Shown here: in pieces, positions 48,734-57,652 of the stretch
Layout: the number at the start of each line of letters is the position of its first letter
Position numbering within the stretch: the first letter of the stretch is position 1
DNA from: Sporisorium sorghi
Lineage: Eukaryota > Basidiomycota > Ustilaginomycetes > Ustilaginales > Ustilaginaceae
Reading direction: 5' to 3'
Assembly: GCA_023212695.1 (NCBI GenBank)
Contig: JALCCG010000075.1
Coordinates: forward strand, 1 to 64,000
DNA length: 64,000 nucleotides
Position numbers and translations under genes: made by a program
The notes under the pieces: model-generated
The model's database searches: none
Seen by the model: only the letters and a program-made list of their open reading frames with translations
Told to the model about the DNA's origin: nothing

Positions 48734-50756
48734 ATGGTCGCCGAAATCGGTCAGAAAGAGGTCGAGATCCAGCCCGGATATGTTGGTAAGTACAGCTCCG
48801 AATACCGCCATCTCTAGTGATGCCGCTGCGATGCTCAGCGGCCTTGCAGCTGTCCATCAGACCGCGAAGCAGCATCCCAGCAGCAGACGACGTGCAAACA
48901 GAAGCACAGAATCACTGACAGACATATGACCTGCCTCTTCCAATTCGACACTCTGACACTCTGCAGGCAACCTGACGCCGGAACAGGAAGAAAAGCTGCA
49001 GGAGCTCTGGCTCAAGTTCTTTGAAGTCTGCGAAAACGCTTCTGACGATGACGACACCAACGTCACGGCCAAAAGCAACGGTGGCGATCTCGGCGGCTGG
49101 GACGAGAAAAAGTCCGGGCCAGACGGCGCAGGCATCCCCAAGGACGACAAGGCCAAGGACGAGCTCAAGGCGCAAGAGGAGCAGGCGGCGCTCGACGAGC
49201 TCCTCCAGACCTACGGGCCCTCGGCGCTACGCAACACGTTCTGGAAGTTTGTCAAGATGGACAACCCGGACACGGATGTATTGCGCTTCCTGCGTGCACG
49301 CAAGTGGGACGTCTCGCGTGCCTTTGCCATGATGGCCGGGTGCATGAAGTGGCGTCTGGACAACAACGTCGAGGAGCTTGCCGAGAACGGTGACTTGGGC
49401 AATGCGAGCATCGAAAAGTTCCTCGACCAGCAGCGCAGTGGCAAGACGTATGCCATGGGAACCACGGACAACGAGATGCCCATCGCCTACATTCACGTCA
49501 AGAAGCACTTGACGTGGGGACAGCCGGGTGCTTCGATGTCCAAGTACGTCATCTACGCCATGGAGTCGTTCCGCCTGCTGATGCAGCCTCCCAATGACAA
49601 GGTGGTGCTCCTGTTCGACTTGACCGGATTCGGCTTGAAGAACATGGACTGGAACTGCATCCTGTTCATCGTCAAGTGCCTCGAGGCCTACTATCCCGAG
49701 TCGCTCGGCACGCTCTACATCCACAATGCACCGTGGATCTTTTCGGGCATCTGGAAGCTGCTCGGCCCCATGCTCGACCCCGTGGTGCGCAGCAAGGTCA
49801 AATTCACCAAGAAGCCCGCCGACCTCGATCTCGTGCCCAAGGAGCGCCTGCTTTCCAACATGGGCGGCGACAACGTCAACGAGTTCGAGTTCGTCGAGCC
49901 CAAGGAGGGCGAGAACGACCAGACCAAGGACGAGGAGGGCAAGAAGCGCACGTGGAACAACTACATGTCGGTCGCCAAGCAGTACGAGCAGGTGACGCGC
50001 AAGTGGTGTGAGACCAAAGGCAAGGACAAGGACGTTGTTAAGCGGCGCGACTTGCTCGTCAAGAAGCTGCGTGTGGCGCAGTTCGAGCACGAGCCGTACT
50101 TCCGCGGCAAGACGGTCTACCACCGCGACGGCACGATCGATGGTCAGGGCATTGTGACGTGGAACTACAAGCAGAAGGACGGCGAGATCATCCGCCATGT
50201 CGTCGGTCGCAGGTCGTGTGTCGCCACACTCAAGAAGGAGATCGCCGAGATTGAGGGTGGTGCGGATCCGGAAGAGGTGGAGAAGCGCATCGGTGCGAAT
50301 GCCGACAAGCAGGCCAGTGAGCAGGATAGCTCAGCCGGTGCTGCTGCGGGTGCGGGTGCTGCTGCCGCTGGTGGTGCCGCAGCCGCAACAGCCGCTGCGG
50401 TTGCTGCCGACGACGACGACGAGGATCAGGCCTTCCACGAGGCACCTGTCGCCTCGCCAGCAGCGACAAAGGAGGCTCTCGACGTCAACACCGTCAAAGT
50501 CATCTCGCACGACGAACAGGCCGCCAAGGAGGCCTCACCTGTTGCGAATGGCAACGCCAAGGCTAACGGCAACGGCGACGCGGCAGGTCACAAACAAGCC
50601 ACCAGCGAGGCCGACTCGGAAAAGACGGCTGCCACCACCGACTACAAGACCGAAGACGCCTCGGCAGACCGCCACAGCATGAAGAAGAGCGGAAGCATCA
50701 AGTCGATCAAGTCGTCTGGCATGGCCAAGCTCAAGTCGGTCCTTAACAAGGCCTGA
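48734..50756 (+). CDS. Sec14-like CRAL-TRIO lipid-transfer protein (two exons)
   Basis: Exon 1 is 48734-48785 and exon 2 is 48967-50756, joined across a 181-base GTAAGT...CTGCAG intron; 613 residues. A charged N-terminal stretch is followed by the CRAL-TRIO N domain at about 85-150 (DNPDTDVLRFLRARKWDVSR) and the lipid-binding domain at about 165-305 (PIAYIHVKKHL, VVLLFDLTGFGLKNMDW, YYPESLGTLYIHNAPWIFSG). A conserved extension follows (EPYFRGKTVYHRDGTIDGQG), then an Ala/Asp-rich tail ending in a basic Ser/Lys-rich segment. It resembles yeast Csr1/Sfh2, a phosphatidylinositol-transfer protein, more than Sec14 itself, judging from the FWKFVKMDNPDT start. The first exon encodes only 17 residues. 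Confidence 0.92.
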
Positions 50757-51593
50757 TTGCAACACACTCCGGATGCGAACAATTGCCCGCTCTGTAGCTC
50801 AGCTTTCTCTTTAATGTGTACGTTTCTCCTGCTCCAGTAGTTGTTGAATCTTCAGATACCTTGCTCTTGTTGCTGTATATCGCTAGTGTGTGGGACGCTC
50901 TCTGTTTCGGCAGCGAAGCAGCGACACCTTGGTATTCCTAGGGCGATGATTGGCTGTGCGGTGAGAGGGTGACCAAGCACGTTATCGGCTGCAGCGGCCT
51001 CTCACTGGCAAGGTCGTGGTTCAGAGATAGGCGCCACAGACCGACGGTTGAGCGATGTTTTGTGTGGGGGCAGCTCTAATGAGGGCCTCGAGATTGGTTG
51101 GCGTGAGCACGGCTGCGGTTGCTATCACCGTGAGGGTCCTCGAATTTCAATTGACTCGCCTCTAATTCGTCTGGCCGTCGCCCGCCCGTGCGGGTCTGCT
51201 AATTTTGGCCTTGTTTGACAGCCTCGGAACGCTTCAACGCCGTCTCCTTCTATCTATCACGAACTTCGCTTCCTGCGGTTATCGCTACGGCAGTAAAGAG
51301 GGTATGGCATGACGGCGAAGCCTCCTCGACCAGCAGGGTCGTCTTGGCCGACCTTCCTGGTCAGACCAAGCGCTTTTCCTCGACATGCAAGACTGCTTCC
51401 TCAACGCGCAAAGAGGCTTCCACAGAGCAGGAGTGGTCTCCCGAACGGAATGGCAGCAAGAGAGGATCCTGTCGCTCGACAGCCCCTCTCGGCGCCTTCA
51501 AAAAGGTTCGTAGCTCCTTCTAAGCATGCCTATCGACTACAACGCCTTCATCGTGCTTTGTTTCCATCAGTGTCCAACACAAGCCTAGACAAG
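50757..51593. promoter_or_regulatory. Upstream region of the HIT-CobW gene
   Basis: 837 bases. The HIT-CobW frame is open upstream to an ATG at 51309, which would add 95 residues rich in Arg, Pro and Ser, almost without acidic residues. The part before 51309 shows nothing notable. Confidence 0.5.
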
Positions 51594-53831
51594 ATGGCGC
51601 CCATCGCAGTCTCTCCAAAAGCAGCTCCTGCTGTTCCTGCCGGCAAATCCAGCATCAGAAAGGCAGCAAATGTCGAGCAAGTCAAGTTTGCATCGTTCGA
51701 TGTGACGGATCAGGTATTCTACCGCTCGGCAGACGCATCCTGCTGTGCCATCGTCAATCTCAAGCCCATCGTCCCCGGCCACGTCTTGGTCATCCCCACC
51801 ACGCCCTACCACAGGCTTTCTGAAGTGCCAGCACACATCATCGCCTCCCTCTTCCAAAGCGTCCAAGGGATCGCGAAGGGACTCGAGAAGGTGTTTGAGG
51901 CTGATGCGCTGACCGTCAGTGTTCAGGATGGCGAGGCTGCGGGCCAGACGGTACCTCATCTGCATGTGCATATTCTGCCTCGAAAGGCGGGCGATATCAC
52001 GCCGAAAGATCTGGTGTACGTGCATTTGGAGCAGTGGGGGTTTGACATCAAGAAGCTGCTCAACAAGGATACGGAGGTCTGGGTTGACGCGGGCGAGGAT
52101 AGAAGGCCGAGATCGAAGCCAGAGATGCGCAAGGAAGCCGAGTTCCTGAGCTCGTTCTTCGGCCTCGATGGTACTTTTGACGCTCAACAGCTCGAGATGC
52201 TGCAGTCAAAGTCGAGCAAGCGGGCGTTGGATGCCTCTGCGCCTGCCAAGCAGAAGCGCTCGCGCGTAGACCGACTCCCCGTCACACTCCTCAGCGGCTT
52301 CTTGGGAGCCGGCAAGACGACGCTGCTGGAACACATTCTCACCTCCAAGGACCACGGACTCCGTGTCGCCGTCGTGGTCAACGACATGGGTGCGCTCAAC
52401 ATCGACGCGTCGCTGCTCTCCAACCACCGCGTCACGCAGGCCGAGGAGAAGGTGGTGCAGATGCAAAACGGCTGCATCTGCTGCACACTTCGCGGGGATT
52501 TGCTCGAGGAAGTTGCCGCGCTCGCCGAGAATCGCGAAATCGACTACCTGCTGATCGAGAGCACGGGCATCTCGGAACCCATGCAGGTGGCCGAGACGTT
52601 TTCGGAGGAGTTTGCGGACATGTACACGCAGATGGCGGACGAGCTGGAGGACGAGATCCGTGCGGATCCGCAGAAGCGCGAGGAGCATGCCAAAGTGGCT
52701 AAGATTCTGAAGCAGGGTGGTCTGCCGGCGGTGGCGCGGCTCGACACGTGCGTCACTGTGGTCGATGCGGTGAACCTGTTCAACGACTACAACACGACCG
52801 ATTTCTTGGTCGACCGCCACAAGGACGACCACGATGTGCCCGAGGAGGACGACCGCAACATCAGCGACCTCCAAACGGACCAGCTCGAGTTCGCCAACGT
52901 CATCCTGATCAACAAGTGCGACCTGGTGAGCAAGGACGAGGTCGAGCGCATCCGTGCGTTCATCAAACTGCTCAACCCGGACGCCAAGATCATCCCGACG
53001 ACTCGAAGCCGTATCGACCTCAAGGAGATACTCAACACGAACCTGTTCAGCTACGAAAAGGCGGCGCTGGGCGCGGGCTGGCTCAAGAGCCTCAACGAGG
53101 AGATCAAGCCCGAGACGGAAGAGTACGGCATCGGCAGCTTTGTTTACCGGGCGCGCAGGCCGTTCCACACTGCGAGATTGTGGGAAACGATCCGCGAGGT
53201 GTTTGTCGTCATCCAGAGCGAGTACATCGACGACGGCGAAGACGAGGACGAGGACGAAACCGTGGCTAGCGAGGACGAAGCAGACGAGGACGACAGCATG
53301 GAGGTGGACCAAGAAGACGGTGTTGAAGCCCAACCCCAGCTCAACCCTCAAGCACGACTGGAAGCCAAAAACGCCAGCGAGACCTTCGCACCTCTCCTTC
53401 GCTCCAAGGGCTTCGTTTGGCTCGCGACCCGCCCACTCATGTTTGGCGAGTGGTCACAGGCGGGCATCATGCTGACGCTCCAAGGCGGCGCGCGATGGCG
53501 CTGCGAGCTGGACGAAGAAATGTGGCCTCAGGACAAAGAGATTGTCGAGGCGATCAAGAAGGACTTCGTCGCGCCTTGGGGTGATAGAAGACAGGAGATT
53601 GTGCTGATTGGCAAGAACATGCGCGAGGGTGCTGAAGAGAAGCTTCGGGCTGCGCTCGACAGCTGCTTGCTGACGGATGCAGAGATGCAGCAGTGGGAGG
53701 AGATTATGAAGGATTCAAGCCTCGGGGGTATGAAAGAGAAAGAGGCCAGGCTGCAGGAGATCTTTGAGGATGGGTTCGAGGACTGGCCGGACCACGAAGA
53801 TCCCGAGGCTCATGAGGGTCACAACCACTAG
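51594..53831 (+). CDS. HIT (Fhit-type) domain fused to a COG0523/CobW GTPase
   Basis: 745 residues from ATG 51594, one uninterrupted frame. Residues about 28-190 form a HIT domain of Fhit type: PGHVLVIPTTPYHRL, GQTVPHLHVHILPRKAGD with the histidine triad at 122/124/126, and a Fhit-like end. Fhit hydrolyses diadenosine tri- and tetraphosphates. After a Ser/Lys-rich linker a complete COG0523 G3E GTPase begins at about 228: Walker A GFLGAGKTT (235-243), the CxCC metal motif in NGCICCTLRGDL (294-297), ESTGISEP and NKCDL. A His/Asp/Glu-rich insert follows, then a CobW C-terminal domain (GFVWLATRPLMFGEWSQAG, GDRRQEIVLIG) and a His-rich end (HEDPEAHEGHNH). COG0523 members are metallochaperone GTPases, often for zinc; the C-terminal motif resembles the bacterial YciC/ZigA branch. 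An upstream ATG at 51309 would add a basic leader. Confidence 0.92.
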   Translation: MAPIAVSPKAAPAVPAGKSSIRKAANVEQVKFASFDVTDQVFYRSADASCCAIVNLKPIVPGHVLVIPTTPYHRLSEVPAHIIASLFQSVQGIAKGLEKVFEADALTVSVQDGEAAGQTVPHLHVHILPRKAGDITPKDLVYVHLEQWGFDIKKLLNKDTEVWVDAGEDRRPRSKPEMRKEAEFLSSFFGLDGTFDAQQLEMLQSKSSKRALDASAPAKQKRSRVDRLPVTLLSGFLGAGKTTLLEHILTSKDHGLRVAVVVNDMGALNIDASLLSNHRVTQAEEKVVQMQNGCICCTLRGDLLEEVAALAENREIDYLLIESTGISEPMQVAETFSEEFADMYTQMADELEDEIRADPQKREEHAKVAKILKQGGLPAVARLDTCVTVVDAVNLFNDYNTTDFLVDRHKDDHDVPEEDDRNISDLQTDQLEFANVILINKCDLVSKDEVERIRAFIKLLNPDAKIIPTTRSRIDLKEILNTNLFSYEKAALGAGWLKSLNEEIKPETEEYGIGSFVYRARRPFHTARLWETIREVFVVIQSEYIDDGEDEDEDETVASEDEADEDDSMEVDQEDGVEAQPQLNPQARLEAKNASETFAPLLRSKGFVWLATRPLMFGEWSQAGIMLTLQGGARWRCELDEEMWPQDKEIVEAIKKDFVAPWGDRRQEIVLIGKNMREGAEEKLRAALDSCLLTDAEMQQWEEIMKDSSLGGMKEKEARLQEIFEDGFEDWPDHEDPEAHEGHNH

Positions 53832-54526
53832 CTTCTTCGTCGCTACACACAACCTTCCAGCACTTTCCGTTTTGACACCAAAAAGCTTCGTCTAGAAAGC
53901 ATCTCTGTTCTCGTATCGTCGTTTCTTTGTGGTCATGGGCTGTGTCGTGACGAATGCGTGTGTGTTGGTTTCTCTGAACAGAGCGCCGATCGAAATGACA
54001 CCCCGAACGTCTTATTCTGACCCGAGAGACGCATCAAAGCTTTCCTCGGAGAATGAATAGAGCTTGCTTCGGCGTTCGAGGTCCCCGCTTCTCGTCGCCA
54101 TCTCGCTTTCAATCCGGGACGCTGTACAGTATGCGGTGAAAGCCGTAGTTGGAGTGATGCTATTTTCAGCATGACATTCGCAACTCGAGCTTCCACGAAG
54201 CCAGGGTCGATCAAATCGGAGCTGTCCAGCCGCAAGCGAGCAAGATTTGGGCTCCTCTACCCCTGCTGGGCACGACCAGCGCCAATCAACTCGGCATGAG
54301 CCGTCCAGGGACAGGTAAGGCCGACTGCTGCATCGGGGAATCGGAGTGAGAGGGAGACAGCAGAGACAAAGCGACAACGAAGCCCGATTCCATCATTATG
54401 CGTTGCTCTCGAAGAGGCAATTGCAAATTCCAACGCACGGAGCGGAACGTCAAAAGTTCCAAAAATAAGACGTGGCCATTGTCTGCACTGGGCTACCGGT
54501 AGCGAGGAGGCTGTCACGTTGAGCAC

Positions 54527-54534
54527 TGACGTCA
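54527..54534. promoter_or_regulatory. CRE/ATF palindrome TGACGTCA
   Basis: Perfect 8-base CRE, the binding site of ATF/CREB-type bZIP factors, about 1.08 kb upstream of the CsbD-like ATG. A match this short can occur by chance. Confidence 0.45.
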
Positions 54535-54946
54535 TTTTCGAAGAGGTGGAGGCGAAAATGAAAAGAAACGTGGGGAAACAGACTGTGAGAGTCACGCCCA
54601 GCAAGCACTCACCGATCGAACCGTGCTCATCGGAGACATTAGACTCTACTTCACACGGGAGCTTGTGACGTTGTAGACGCTGGTGACGCTGTCGAGCATC
54701 GACTCTTTCGTGGCTTGCAGTCCATCAGCGCATAGACTTCGTTGCGCTGCATCCCGCTGAAAGGGGCTTAATGATGGTTTCGTGATGGCACCCTGCATCT
54801 GTTGCCACCGCGCTGAGCTGGAGCATCAGTGATTCGAGCGGAAGCGAAGCGAAAGGGTCCAGAACGTCTGTGGGATGTACCGCTTAGCCATTGCTTTTCG
54901 AGCGCGTGTCTCTTCGCGGGGCGAACACTGGCTATGTAAATAGCGA

Positions 54947-54954
54947 TGACGTCA
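54947..54954. promoter_or_regulatory. CRE/ATF palindrome TGACGTCA (second copy)
   Basis: Second perfect CRE in the same intergenic region, 420 bases from the first and 658 bases upstream of the CsbD-like ATG. Confidence 0.5.
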
Positions 54955-55499
54955 AGCGAGGCCGACTCTCTGGGCTGTGCTGGTGAGTGCTCGTGTCATG
55001 CTCGCTGTCAGACGGTCGAGACCCGTGAAGCGAATCCTAGGCGCCATTGTGTTGAAAGCGGGCTAAGCCTGTCACTCTCTCGGCATCCGAAGTGGTGACG
55101 AAATGATAAAAGCAAAATCCGGACGAGATGCCGATGCAGAATGATCCATTGAGCTTTCAGGTGGGCGACAAGCTTGGCAGTTGCTCGGAGTGTGATGAGT
55201 GTAGACAATAGAGTGTGTCTACGTGGCATCGCTTCCATCGGAGAAGAGGAATGCAAAGTGACGGTGTGTTGTCAGGTATGTCTAGCCAAGGATAAACTGC
55301 GGACAGCAAAGGGGAGGCGGAGTTGCGATCTGAGGATGCAGGCTTACTGTTGCAGTCGTAGCCACTGAGCGCTGTAGGGTCCGTCTCGAACCCTAGGTCT
55401 ATCTCTCCTCCACACTCGTGAGCGTCCTCAAGGGTCACGGGGTAACGCTGGAGCGCTGACCGAGCTTACGACCCGAAACGTGCCCCTCGTCGAAAAGCA

Positions 55500-55505
55500 T
55501 ATATA
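55500..55505 (+). promoter_or_regulatory. TATA box of the CsbD-like gene
   Basis: TATATA in GCATATATACC, 107 bases before the ATG at 55612, followed by a CT-rich leader; the arrangement of a strong fungal core promoter. Confidence 0.6.
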
Positions 55506-55611
55506 CCTCGACCCTGACCCATTCCTCCGTCCTCATCCACCACATCACAACAACACTTCTCTCTCTCTCTCTCTCTCAAACACCAACCCACCACACACAA
55601 CTTTAATCACA

Positions 55612-56003
55612 ATGTCTGAGCCTTCCAAGCTTAACGGGTAGGTTCCCTTCCTTCTTTCCGGGCTCCCATCTCGCTGACTACCGAACGGCAAGCTGACCCC
55701 ACCTCCTTGACGCTTGCTCCACTTATGCTCCACAGTAACTACAACTCGGTCGCCGGTACCGTCAAGGAGACCATCGGCAACGCCCTCGGATCCGCTGAGT
55801 GGCAGAAGGCCGGCAAGGAGCAGCACGCCGAGGGCGAGGGCGAGATCAAGGCTGCCCAGGCCAAGGCCTACGCTGAGGGCACCAAGGACCAGGTTTCGGG
55901 CAAGATCGACAACGTTGTCGGCGCCGTGACTGGTGACAAGTCCAAGGAGATGCAGGGCAAGGCCCAGCAGGAGTCGGGCAAGACCCAGAAGGAGCTTGCT
56001 TAA
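55612..56003 (+). CDS. CsbD-like (UPF0337) stress-response protein (two exons)
   Basis: Exon 1 is 55612-55637 and exon 2 is 55736-56003, with a 98-base intron; 97 residues. The spliced start is MSEPSKLNGNYNSVAGTVKE, and the product consists of two amphipathic helical repeats: NYNSVAGTVKETIGNALGSA and a later VSGKIDNVVGAVTGDKSKEM. This K/E/A/G/Q-rich pattern is that of CsbD, a small hydrophilic protein induced by general stress in Bacillus and found in many fungi, where its role is not defined. The upstream region has a clear TATA box and two CRE sites. In-frame codons before exon 2 (ATG at 55707) would give an alternative start lacking the family N-terminus. Confidence 0.9.
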
Positions 56004-56194
56004 ATGCAATCACTCCCCCTTCAAATGGACTCTCTCCGCACGTCCTCGTGATGTAGCGTGATCAATACAAGATACCAATTCAACAATCACTTTTGGTCGT
56101 CCGTGTTGTGTTCGCTTTGTTGTGAATTCTGCTGTTTCTGATCTGTTCTGGTGCTCGTCAACGCTATCTGATTGTTCGTACACATGAAGCACCA

Positions 56195-56975
56195 TCAATA
56201 TGTGTGTCGGCCGGAGAGGATGACGGCGGTGGCTGCAACCACAAGTGCACCGGTAAGGAAGGCTATGGTCGAGACTATTCCTCGGAAACAAGGCAATCGT
56301 CAGCGTCGCACGTCAGATGTGGCTAAGGCGAGGAATGATAGGATGCAACTCACTTCCGATTCTAGAGGGTATAAACTTGCCGCGAACCAGCGTTGCTTGA
56401 ACGGCAAAGTAGCGGTAGCATCCGAGCAGGAGCGCTATCACTCCGAGAAGGATGAATGAGCCGCCTAATGGCTTGCCGCTGCAGATGTGAAGGGTAATTC
56501 GGATTGGAAGGGGTCAGAGTCAGTATAGCTTGACGCGCGACAGGGCGTTATAAGGCGGTGACTTACAGCTTAGCAATGCTAGCTAGTCGCTGTGATAGGA
56601 GAATGTGGGGTGCGTCTTCGGACCAGTCGAGAACGGGATCACGCTGAAAGTCGAGGTAGTTGGCCCCATTTCCTCTCCTATCTGGTGTGCCGACGAGCGA
56701 AGGGAGCTGGAAGAGCTGGGTCACAGCGCTGTGGTGTTGAATGAGAGTATGGATGTGAGTAAATCCTCTCAACTCGTTGAAGAGGTTCGGCGCTCTCGCT
56801 GCAAGACTCACATGCCAATGCTGACCAGACTGAGGCTGGTGCGAAGCCATGCTAGAAAGGTCCTCTCGGAGGCCAGGTGGTCACGGGCGACGCTGCCTTC
56901 GTTCTGCAACTCGAGGCTGAACGCTCCGTGGACGCGGTTCAGAGCCGCCTTGGCGGGGCGTAAAACTGCCGACAT
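56195..56975 (-). CDS. DUF202 (YidH-like) small membrane protein (four exons)
   Basis: Exons on the minus strand are 56975-56812, 56728-56567, 56478-56354 and 56280-56195; introns 83, 88 and 73 bases, all GT-AG. The product is 178 residues. The DUF202 signature VARDHLASERTFLAWLRTSL sits at about 29-48 and leads into the first membrane segment (SLVSIGIAVTQLFQL across junction 1). Two further hydrophobic segments are GGSFILLGVIALLLGCYRYF and AFLTGALVVAATAVIL. Three helices and the ERTFLAWxR motif define the family, which includes the vacuolar Vtc1 and bacterial YidH; this one is not obviously Vtc1. No single exon is long enough to be seen as a gene by itself, so the model rests on motif continuity and frame. 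Confidence 0.87.
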
Positions 56976-57652
56976 GTTGGATATCGCCGGTGGTGGTGGT
57001 GTTGGTGGTGAGCGTGATCGTCTATTCGCAGTGTGATTGGTGTCTGTAACTCATGTCGACGTTGGATGGAATCAGGTGGATGGGAAGGGGAGCGATAGCT
57101 GATCTCTATCTCGACGAAGATGGCGTCTGCGAAAGGGCCATCGGTAATACGGCTAATACGGCTTGCAACTCAAGCGCCAAGCTCTAAACTGCAAGGTCAA
57201 TCGAGCAAAGCACGCCAGAACGTTTCACGATTCCGAAGCTTCGTGTCAAGACCAGACGCAAGCGAAGACGGTCCAGACCCTTGCCAAAAAATGCTAAGGT
57301 GTTAGACCGTTGAACCAGGAAGCTGCAGAGAGAGGTCACCAGACCGCCTTTTTTTTTTTTTTTTTCAACGTCCAAGCCTCCACCGCTCAGCTGACTTGGT
57401 CCGTGCGCTGTCTGCCGCTCCGGCCTCTGCTCAGGGGTCACAGTCACAGCACAGCCGCGCTGCGCCGCCAGTTTTCTGAAGTCACAATTCTGTGCCTGTC
57501 CCCAGGTCTCGTCGTCGACTGTTCAACACGATCGTCCCTTTCCACTTCAGCATTTCAGTGCAACATCACTCTGGATCATCGCTCCTTGCCATCTTTCACA
57601 ACACAAGGTGTGATCGTGGCAAAAGGCGCTCCCAGAACATACAACCATCACC
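56976..57652. promoter_or_regulatory. Divergent region between DUF202 gene and BBC1
   Basis: 677 bases between outward-facing ATGs, with a 15-base poly(T) run at 57351-57365 and a pyrimidine-rich leader ahead of BBC1. No gene is seen. Confidence 0.5.

Larger units (their letters stand above)
53832..55611. other. 1.8-kb upstream region of the CsbD-like gene
   Basis: No gene is seen. It contains two perfect CRE palindromes (54527-54534, 54947-54954), a TATATA at 55500-55505 and a (CT) tract at 55558-55577 in the leader. It is long for this compact genome, which suits a regulated promoter. Confidence 0.55.
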
